64,000 nucleotides of DNA, taken from positions 1-64,000 of IMG/VR virus record IMGVR_UViG_3300007539_000009. One strand, given 5' to 3'. Position 1 is the first letter of the stretch, and each line of letters begins with the position of its first letter. Both the position numbers and the translations under genes were made by a program. The notes under the pieces are model-generated. The model was not told the DNA's origin. It worked only from the letters and a program-made list of their open reading frames with translations, and ran no database searches. Positions 57,874 through 64,000 of the stretch are shown piece after piece. Source of the DNA: a virus.

Positions 57874-58942
57874 CGTCTTCAGCCCCCTTGTCTTTAGGGA
57901 TCTCGAAGAGGTTGTCGTCGACGTCGTCTTCTCGGATCTCGAAACGATCGAACACAGACTCTGCCTCAGCTTGGCCTACCGGCTTGCGCTTGGGATCCTC
58001 TGCGCGGTCAACCAAGAGCATGAGCGCCTTGAAGTCGCGGTCGAACATGGCGCGCGAGTCGGCGTCAGATGCATCGCGGTTTAGGTAGACCCGCCGCATG
58101 AGGCTGAGCTGCAGCGTGCTGAGCATTGCTTCGGTTCCTGCTTCGCCGTCATGGAGACCAAGCTGAGCCATGACCGAATCGACATCGCTACCGATACCGA
58201 TGGACAGCAGCTTGCGCACGGACGGCTTGAGACGCTTCAGGTGGGCTTTGAGCTCTTCGCCGTTCAGGAACGAGTAGTCCGAGAACAGCTGCTGATAGAA
58301 CAGCAACTGGTCGGGGTTAACGGACATACCCGTCATGCTCTCTGCCGCTGCCTGGATCTCCTCAAGTGATGAGGTCGTAGCCAGCAGTGTCTCGAGCGTC
58401 CACTTCTCCTCTGGGTGCGTCAACAACCAAAAGCCGTCTACACGCTCTGGGTTGTCGTAGAAGATGTCAATCTCGCAGGTCTCCAGCACTGTGCGCAGCT
58501 GCTGGGTCTCTACTTTGGTTGACGGTTCTTTGCCTGCGTTGACGCAAACTCTCAGCTTGTCCGGCAGGTTCCGCAGGAAGATGACGTAATGCCGCTCTAG
58601 CTGCGACTTAGGAAACCGCGACGATGCGAGGTTGTACTCAAGCAGTTCGTCGTAAACGTCGTCTAACGGGAGCTGTAAAAACCGCAGAAACAGAAAGCGT
58701 TGGAAAGGTACACGAGATACCCGAGTGCGCTGCGTAGCGGACCCAAATGAATGTATATGATTACCCGCGCCGTGTAGCAGACGCCGATTGGCGACTGTTA
58801 GCTTCGTCCTCAACAGACCGTGCTTTGCTTCCCAGCTCAGCTCTAGCTGTCCAGAGCCTTCTAGCTCTCGCAGCGTCCGGTCTGTGATGCCGAACTCTTT
58901 GCATAGTTGGACGCGGGAGTAAGCCTTATCGGCTTCTCCCAT
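57866..58942 (-). CDS. Putative small terminase or packaging protein with HTH, 358 aa
   Basis: The first 35 residues form a MerR-like helix-turn-helix: AYSRVQLCKEFGITDRTLRELEGSGQLEL. A long helical domain follows, ending with an acidic tail (IREDDVDDNLFEIPKDKGAEDVG). Encoded directly upstream of the large terminase with an 8-nt overlap. An N-terminal HTH and the position fit a small terminase (DNA recognition), but it is longer than usual (about 150-200), so another DNA-binding role is possible. Confidence 0.5.
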   Translation of the reverse strand: MGEADKAYSRVQLCKEFGITDRTLRELEGSGQLELSWEAKHGLLRTKLTVANRRLLHGAGNHIHSFGSATQRTRVSRVPFQRFLFLRFLQLPLDDVYDELLEYNLASSRFPKSQLERHYVIFLRNLPDKLRVCVNAGKEPSTKVETQQLRTVLETCEIDIFYDNPERVDGFWLLTHPEEKWTLETLLATTSSLEEIQAAAESMTGMSVNPDQLLFYQQLFSDYSFLNGEELKAHLKRLKPSVRKLLSIGIGSDVDSVMAQLGLHDGEAGTEAMLSTLQLSLMRRVYLNRDASDADSRAMFDRDFKALMLLVDRAEDPKRKPVGQAEAESVFDRFEIREDDVDDNLFEIPKDKGAEDVG

Positions 58943-58945
58943 GGC

Positions 58946-60628
58946 TTACCCGCTGTAAGTAATGTTCTTCAGTTCCGTCAGGTCGCGGATAACAGCGTCT
59001 AGTGCAAACAGCGCTGTACGGATCGGAGACGAGTCAACCTCAAGGCCAACGCGTGCTGCAATCAGTAACTGAGCAACGGCGCGACGAGCGTCTCGCATCG
59101 TGTCCAGCGACTCCACGAACTTCAGGACGTTTTGCTCGTTCAAGAAGTTGAGGCTGAGCACTGCGTCTACTGTGCGTCGGCTCAGCTCTTCTGCGCTTTC
59201 AGCACACTTGATGAGCTGCTGGCGCTCAGCTTGGTAGATAGCCTGCTCAACCAGAGCTGCCGTTTTCCAGAGAGCTGCCTTCTCTTCGTTCGAGAGAACC
59301 GGCATGCCTTCGATCGGCTTAACCTCCGGAGCGGGCAGCTCTACGTAGCTGACTACGCCATCAGCCATCAGCCGGCTAGCGGCCTCTTTTGCGAAGGCAT
59401 CTTCATACGTCCGTCCGAGGTAGTCAGCCAACTCACGCAGTCTGACTGTCTCACCGTCAGGCATGCGGGCGTAGCCGCCTACCTTTGTGATCGTTTGGGC
59501 TGCCGGCACGTCGCTGGTTGTGGGCTGGTAGTCCACAGGCTGTGCCTTGTCTGCGAGCTTCAAGAAGATCCAGTCGTCGTTCAGCAGGATGGTGTCCACA
59601 TCCCCTTCAACACGCTGGAACGGTTGCTCGCTAGCAGTCTTGCGGAACTTGATTGACTTATCGCCACGCAGTTCAGCGATGTAGTCATTGCCGGCGGAAC
59701 CGCGAATGTTCACGGGCTCGGTGACGATGGTGTCCGCCGATTTGACGAACACAAAGACGCCGGTACCGCTCCAGTCGTCCTCCTCAAGCTCCGGCACGCC
59801 GTCGTACGCAGAGCCCCACAGGGGACGATCAGTAAACGCGGCAGTTTTGTCGAGGCCCACAAACGCCTGGACACCTTCACGCAGGTCGTCCAAGTCGAAG
59901 TAGTAGACGTTGTGCGCTACGAAGCCGGCTCGCTCACCATCAGCGGTAGCGACCTTGTATATGCCCGGTTCCTGGATCAGCTGAGCAGGGTTGACCTCTA
60001 CATCGACTACGGCTGCTGCTGCTCGCGTGTCTTCAACGACAGGCTCAGTGGCGTTTGCTGCGTACTTGCGCAGCACGTCCTCGAAAGCGCGGCTGGTCGT
60101 CAGACCCCACTCCAGCTGGTTCGGCTTGAGGTACGCCATAGCCTGCTTGACTTGATCGTCAGCGTAGCTAAGCGATGCGTAAGCGTACTTGCCGTCAAAC
60201 GGAGGCAACGTGAGATACGCAATCGATGCGTCGGACGACTCACCTGAACGGCCCGGCTTCACCGGCTCCCCGATCGGGTCGTCACGCTGCAGCGCTTCCT
60301 CCAGCGCAGGACGTGTGAGCGGCAGCACGTCCTCTTTGCTAATGAACACGTCTAGCGGTGCTAGGCGGCAATCAGAGATCACGACAGGGATGATTACCTT
60401 GTCGTCAATGTTGATCGCACCGACACCGTGCCCACTATCAGAGTCCGTCTTGTTCATGCGGACGTTGATGTGGTAGTCGGCCAAGTACGGCTGCGTTTGG
60501 TGCAGCACGTCCATGACCTCCTCAGGCCAGTTCTTTGAGTCACGTGACAGCCGTGAGGATGCCGACTTCTCGAAGTCGCCGAAGCTCGGGGCCTCAGCAA
60601 ACAGCGCTTGTCCCCGGAGCTTAGGCAT
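58946..60628 (-). CDS. Conserved phage virion protein of unknown function, 560 aa
   Basis: Contains NWPEEVMDVLHQTQPYLADYHINVRMNKTDSDSGHGVGAINI and IPVVISDCRLAPLDVFI, a pattern I associate with an uncharacterised structural protein in large environmental phages. The middle is beta-rich with an SH3-like look; the C-terminal 150 residues are helical. Motifs: DFEKSASS near residue 20, LRKYAAN, LDKTAAF, FRKTASE, FAKEAAS and LWKTAAL. These suggest the head. No portal gene is otherwise visible, and I cannot exclude that this is a highly diverged one. Confidence 0.55.
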   Translation of the reverse strand: MPKLRGQALFAEAPSFGDFEKSASSRLSRDSKNWPEEVMDVLHQTQPYLADYHINVRMNKTDSDSGHGVGAINIDDKVIIPVVISDCRLAPLDVFISKEDVLPLTRPALEEALQRDDPIGEPVKPGRSGESSDASIAYLTLPPFDGKYAYASLSYADDQVKQAMAYLKPNQLEWGLTTSRAFEDVLRKYAANATEPVVEDTRAAAAVVDVEVNPAQLIQEPGIYKVATADGERAGFVAHNVYYFDLDDLREGVQAFVGLDKTAAFTDRPLWGSAYDGVPELEEDDWSGTGVFVFVKSADTIVTEPVNIRGSAGNDYIAELRGDKSIKFRKTASEQPFQRVEGDVDTILLNDDWIFLKLADKAQPVDYQPTTSDVPAAQTITKVGGYARMPDGETVRLRELADYLGRTYEDAFAKEAASRLMADGVVSYVELPAPEVKPIEGMPVLSNEEKAALWKTAALVEQAIYQAERQQLIKCAESAEELSRRTVDAVLSLNFLNEQNVLKFVESLDTMRDARRAVAQLLIAARVGLEVDSSPIRTALFALDAVIRDLTELKNITYSG

Positions 60629-60980
60629 TGCGTGTCACCTGCAGTACACCAATGTGCTGCGGATCGGTTCCTGGTGAGAACTTGTCAGAATTGACAGAAA
60701 CGAAGATGGGCGCGTAGCGACGGTATGCATCCAACGTGATTGCTTGGGCGGACGTACCAGTGGCGTTGAAGCCTCCGGTCTCTCCGGGCATCAACGTAGC
60801 CCACGTACCGCCGGCGCCGGCTACCTGGATACGCAGGATCACAGGAATGCGACCTTTGTTGGTGATGCTGTAGCTAGCGTTGGTTGTAACGCCTATCACA
60901 CCAAGCTGCGTCGTCTTGACGCTTGAGGTGCTGTCGAACGCGGGTTCAACGCGGACCCAGTACTGTGTGAGATTGGTCAT
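60621..60980 (-). CDS. Small beta-rich structural protein, 119 aa
   Basis: Beta- and Thr/Gly-rich (GVIGVTTNASYSITNKGRIPVILRIQVAGAGGTW), with no charged clusters. Overlaps the 58946 gene by 8 nt. Lies between the baseplate spike and the 58946 protein. Probably a baseplate or decoration component; not recognised. Confidence 0.5.
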   Translation of the reverse strand: MTNLTQYWVRVEPAFDSTSSVKTTQLGVIGVTTNASYSITNKGRIPVILRIQVAGAGGTWATLMPGETGGFNATGTSAQAITLDAYRRYAPIFVSVNSDKFSPGTDPQHIGVLQVTRNA

Positions 60981-60998
60981 AGCTGCTTAGACCCATTA

Positions 60999-62435
60999 TC
61001 AGGTCATCGGGACACTTGTGGGACCGCTCGGACCTTCGGGCGTCGGGTGAATGTGTGCGTTGTAGCTGGTGCGGATCTCGACCAGGTCCCCCAAGGCGTC
61101 CGCCACCAAGCCGGCAGCTGTGACATTTCCTTGGGCGGTCACATTCCCTTGAATGTTCATGTTGCCCTGCAGCTCGACGTCGCCAGTCACGTCTACTCCA
61201 TTCTGGGAAACTACAACTGTCCTGTTGACAGTGACTTCCAGCCCTTCGTCAGTCAACCGGAAGAACTGAGACCCGCGCTCTACCCGTGTGCCTTGGGAGT
61301 CAATGACCAGCTGATGCGGGGTGCCTGACCCCGTCTCCTGGATCTTGAGCTCGCCGGAGTCCGAGTTGAACGTGATGTCGAACTTGTCACCAACCTTGAA
61401 GTGGACGCCGGCTGAAACAGGCCCGCCAACAGCATCCTGCACCCCTCCAGGGGTGTTGGGGTTCGAAAAGTCCGTGCTGGGGTGCGGCGCATTCTCTGCG
61501 GCCAACTCCCCCATTTCCAGGCTCAGCAGCTGCTCTCCAGCCTGCTGCTGCATCCGGTAGGTGTTGGTCTCGTTGTCGATCTCCTCGACGCGATGGCCAC
61601 CCCACAGCCGGCGGCGCCCTCGAGCAACGATCGGGAGGCTGCCCAGCCCCGCTACATCATCGACAATCACCAGAGGCACGAATCCGGTGAACTCCCGCAG
61701 GTCTACGTCTTGCGCAAGACTCTGAGCCCGAAGCAGGTTCAAGTGCGTCACCCGCCCCTGTGTCGCCCCGGAGGCAGTGACCGTGGTGTGGGTGTCCGTC
61801 CACCCTGCAGACTCAAACGACCAGTCCCGACACGACGCTTGGATGCGGTTTCCCTGGGAGTGCATCAGGAAGTAGGTGCGGCGGGACTTCGGTTGGAGCA
61901 AGATGTCTCCGAAGTCGTAGACCCGCACTAACGCACGCTCCTGGTTGAGCCGCGCACGGTTCTGCATGATCGCGTCACCGGGGAAGATCGCCGACTCAGC
62001 GATGCCGCGCTGGTCTATTCGTCGGAAGCTGATCTGCTGACCTGTGCGGTTGAGGAGGTCACCTTCGAGGTTGGTTGCAGAGTCAGCAAGCTGCTCTTCG
62101 ATGGTGTTGGCCTCTGTGCCTGTATTGGCAGAGATGACATCAAGCTCACCGATCACTACCCAATCAGCACCTACGAAGTGAGCAGTGATTACGCGCGTAC
62201 CTTGCGAGTACGGCCGTTCTGCGCCTTGCCGCATAGCGGAGCAGAGACGATCCCCGATACGGTCGATCGTGACGTTGTAAACCCGTGTCTTCGGGTTGTA
62301 GCCACGAATCACACCAGCAAACATCTGGTGCGACCGGTTCACCCCTCGCGTTTGGTAGGCGTACAGCTGCTGACCCGCTGTGCTCAACACAGCAGGCTTA
62401 TTGCCTCCAAGTCCTGAAGGGTAGCCCGCGTCCAT
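60999..62435 (-). CDS. Baseplate spike protein (gpV/gp5-like), 478 aa
   Basis: N-terminal OB-like region (FAGVIRGYNPKTRVYNVTIDRIGD) with later beta-rich domains. The C-terminal 120 residues are a spike helix: repeated short strands (GVDVTGDVELQGNMNIQGNVTAQGNVTAAG) ending in SYNAHIHPTPEGPSGPTS, the HxH apex element that binds iron in P2 gpV-type spikes. This would form the trimeric needle that punctures the outer membrane or cell surface. It ends 18 nt before the 60980 gene start. Confidence 0.7.
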   Translation of the reverse strand: MDAGYPSGLGGNKPAVLSTAGQQLYAYQTRGVNRSHQMFAGVIRGYNPKTRVYNVTIDRIGDRLCSAMRQGAERPYSQGTRVITAHFVGADWVVIGELDVISANTGTEANTIEEQLADSATNLEGDLLNRTGQQISFRRIDQRGIAESAIFPGDAIMQNRARLNQERALVRVYDFGDILLQPKSRRTYFLMHSQGNRIQASCRDWSFESAGWTDTHTTVTASGATQGRVTHLNLLRAQSLAQDVDLREFTGFVPLVIVDDVAGLGSLPIVARGRRRLWGGHRVEEIDNETNTYRMQQQAGEQLLSLEMGELAAENAPHPSTDFSNPNTPGGVQDAVGGPVSAGVHFKVGDKFDITFNSDSGELKIQETGSGTPHQLVIDSQGTRVERGSQFFRLTDEGLEVTVNRTVVVSQNGVDVTGDVELQGNMNIQGNVTAQGNVTAAGLVADALGDLVEIRTSYNAHIHPTPEGPSGPTSVPMT

Positions 62436-62887
62436 CAGATCTGCTTGACGCTCTCCTTCAGCGACTCAATGATCTTCTCGCGAATCTCAGGACGCCGCGT
62501 CTCGATGATGCGAATCAGGCGCTGCACCCAGTCTTTGAGTGAGATCCTCAAGCCCTTTTGTTGAGGCAGGGCAATCGTCTTCTGCGCAAAGCGGCGAACG
62601 ATTTCGCGCTCCTCACCAGTGGCCGGAGCACCTTTGTAGTCGCGGCGGAACTGCTGTGCTTCCAAGTCTTGCCGACGGCCTGCGCGGTCGATCTCAGTCG
62701 TTGTGTACTGATGCTCAGCAATCTTGGCGAGCTCAGACACGTAGCTCTCCATAGCTCCTCGTTTCACAAATCCTCCTGGTATAGTTCGGCTCCCGGGCAG
62801 CACCGCACGATTGAATCCAGTTCCGGCCGTCAACTTGACGTTTGCCAGCTTTTCAAGTTGAGCCAAGAGTGCTTCGTATGCGTTCAT
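62435..62887 (-). CDS. Small protein with two copies of the start motif, 150 aa
   Basis: MNAYEALLAQLEKLANVK begins the protein and, after about 30 residues, MESYVSELAKIAEHQ repeats the same layout, including an in-frame Met. The C-terminal half is a basic, helical domain (LRISLKDWVQRLIRIIETRRPEIREKII). It overlaps both RNA polymerase beta-prime (ATGA) and the spike gene (TGATG). Function unknown. Confidence 0.55.
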   Translation of the reverse strand: MNAYEALLAQLEKLANVKLTAGTGFNRAVLPGSRTIPGGFVKRGAMESYVSELAKIAEHQYTTTEIDRAGRRQDLEAQQFRRDYKGAPATGEEREIVRRFAQKTIALPQQKGLRISLKDWVQRLIRIIETRRPEIREKIIESLKESVKQI

Positions 62888-64000
62888 ATCTTGACAGGGC
62901 GCTTGACAGAGTCGATGGAGCGCAGATTAGTCAGCGCCAGTTGAGAGATGGGATGACCTTTTTGCAGATCAGTCTTCAACCCCATGGTGGGGGCTCGCTC
63001 GAGCGTCTTCTGGAGCTTTTCGTGGATTAGCGATCCGACAAAGTCGGTGCTGTAGCTAGGCGCGGCCTTGATGCCTGCGACCAGCGGCTCGTATTCGATC
63101 TCTTTGCCCCGCATCTTGCGAATCTTGGCGTTGTACTCTTCGATCTGATTAGTAAGCACAAAGTCGCCGGACACGACACCGAACTTGGACCCATCGTTGG
63201 CTTCAGTGACCTTCGCCCGGTTGGTCAAAGGCGTGATCGCAGTCTCATAGATCTTGCGGCGAATCTTACTGCCTGACGCGCTGTAGTTCTTATCCAGCTC
63301 ATCAATCAGGTAGTTCTGCACGCGCGGCAGATCTCCTGTGAGGTCCAGCAGCTCTTTCGGCTCGACGATGCCGTGGCGGCTGAGTTGATCGCCTGCTTTG
63401 ACCCGCTGGCCTCGCGTCACCTTGGTTGCGAGCTCTTGCGGGATGAAATGTCTAGTGCCCGACACGAAGACATAGTCGCCCCCGGTAGGACCGGGCTCGA
63501 TCTTGTTAACTACACCGTCGTTCTGAGCCAGAACTGCTTTACCTCTAATGGTTTGCGGCATTTCCAGGATCTGCTTGATCCGGTCAAAGCCAAGGTTCGA
63601 CTCTGAGCCAACCGCACCACCTGTGTGGAACGCGCGCAACGTCACCTGCGTAGCACGCTCGCCAATAGTCTGCCCAGCAAGCGCACCAATGTGGAAACCA
63701 ATGCGAGGTGACTTACCACTCTCGTCGAGGCCAAAGCATTTCTGGCAGATGCCGCCAACTGCCTTACACGTCATAGGCGAACGCACCTTGATGCGCTTCT
63801 CGCCCTTCTGCCGCAAGCGGCGTGCAAGCTCTTGCGTGATGATTTGATTGCGGTACGCACCCTCAGCACCGTAGCGGTCGGAGATCTCCTTGTCGTCAAG
63901 AGACATCTCGATACCCTGCATCGTTCCGCAGTCATCCGCTTTGATGGTCATCTCGACGTTCGAGTTGACCAGCAGGCGGCTTAAGTAGCCTGTATCAGCA
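62884..64000 (-). CDS. RNA polymerase beta-prime subunit, C-terminal part (continues beyond the window)
   Basis: From the right edge, codons read ADTGYLSRLLVNSNVEMTIKADDCGT, the conserved 'A-D-x-G-Y-L-x-R-x-L' bridge-helix/trigger-loop region and first zinc cysteine of bacterial beta-prime. Next come SPMTCKAVGGICQKCFG (remaining three zinc cysteines) and IGFHIGALAGQTIGERATQVTLRAFHTGGA, the trigger-loop hallmark (I-G-E-x-x-T-Q-x-T-L-R-x-F-H-T-G-G). A shortened C-terminal jaw follows, lacking most beta-prime insertions. The start lies outside the window. It shares the late virion operon and overlaps the next gene by ATGA. Confidence 0.93.
   Translation of the reverse strand, partial: ADTGYLSRLLVNSNVEMTIKADDCGTMQGIEMSLDDKEISDRYGAEGAYRNQIITQELARRLRQKGEKRIKVRSPMTCKAVGGICQKCFGLDESGKSPRIGFHIGALAGQTIGERATQVTLRAFHTGGAVGSESNLGFDRIKQILEMPQTIRGKAVLAQNDGVVNKIEPGPTGGDYVFVSGTRHFIPQELATKVTRGQRVKAGDQLSRHGIVEPKELLDLTGDLPRVQNYLIDELDKNYSASGSKIRRKIYETAITPLTNRAKVTEANDGSKFGVVSGDFVLTNQIEEYNAKIRKMRGKEIEYEPLVAGIKAAPSYSTDFVGSLIHEKLQKTLERAPTMGLKTDLQKGHPISQLALTNLRSIDSVKRPVKI

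Overview
The window is a stretch of a large double-stranded DNA tailed bacteriophage genome (Caudoviricetes) with a contractile tail. Direct evidence: a large terminase subunit, a capsid maturation protease, an HK97-fold-type major capsid protein, a very large tail sheath protein with a probable tube protein beside it, a gpV-like baseplate spike, and a full phage replication and recombination gene set. There are almost no gaps between genes and many ATGA/GTGA stop-start overlaps. I see no rRNA, tRNA or CRISPR array, and nothing that identifies the host. Base composition is moderately GC-rich, with a clearly GC-richer patch at 34.4-36.2 kb.

Layout. (1) 0.1-2.7 kb, plus strand: small accessory genes, including a deletion remnant of a DHH/DHHA1 phosphoesterase gene. 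(2) 3.0-8.3 kb, plus: a winged-helix initiator-like protein, two unknown proteins, and a DnaB-type replicative helicase. (3) 8.3-11.9 kb, plus: membrane-anchored lysozyme, HTH protein, secreted alpha/beta-hydrolase, a short fibre-adaptor paralogue and a DnaJ-like zinc-finger miniprotein. (4) 11.9-14.7 kb, minus: one long tail-fibre gene lying as an island inside the plus-strand region. (5) 14.8-34.3 kb, plus: primase, SSB-like protein, family A DNA polymerase, an intein-containing UvrD-like helicase, an SF2 helicase, a RecA-like recombinase with a cysteine cluster, two PD-(D/E)XK nucleases, a RuvC-like resolvase and a sigma-70-family factor. (6) 34.4-36.2 kb, plus: a GC-rich cassette (two-TM membrane protein and two unknown proteins) whose two transcription-unit starts carry a nearly identical 56-bp hairpin leader. 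(7) 36.2-64 kb, all minus: the virion operon. Read in its own direction it runs from RNA polymerase beta-prime (cut by the window edge) through baseplate and tail proteins, terminase, head assembly, capsid, neck, fibre-like proteins, sheath and tube.

How the genes work together. Helicase, primase, SSB, polymerase, SF1/SF2 helicases, RecA-like protein, nucleases and resolvase form a nearly self-sufficient replication-recombination system. The sigma-like factor and the multisubunit-type RNA polymerase beta-prime imply that this phage brings or builds part of its own transcription machinery.

The most unusual signal is in the virion operon. Many otherwise unrelated head-region proteins carry a short motif of the form E/D-x-K-(I/V/L/T/S)-A, usually as a 'DELxKIA'-like peptide in the first 10-30 residues and often repeated inside larger proteins. 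By eye it is absent from terminase and sparse in the sheath. I propose it is a prohead-protease or capsid-targeting signal. Several small proteins combine this motif with a glycine/alanine-rich segment and a basic tail and may be packaged or ejected internal proteins.
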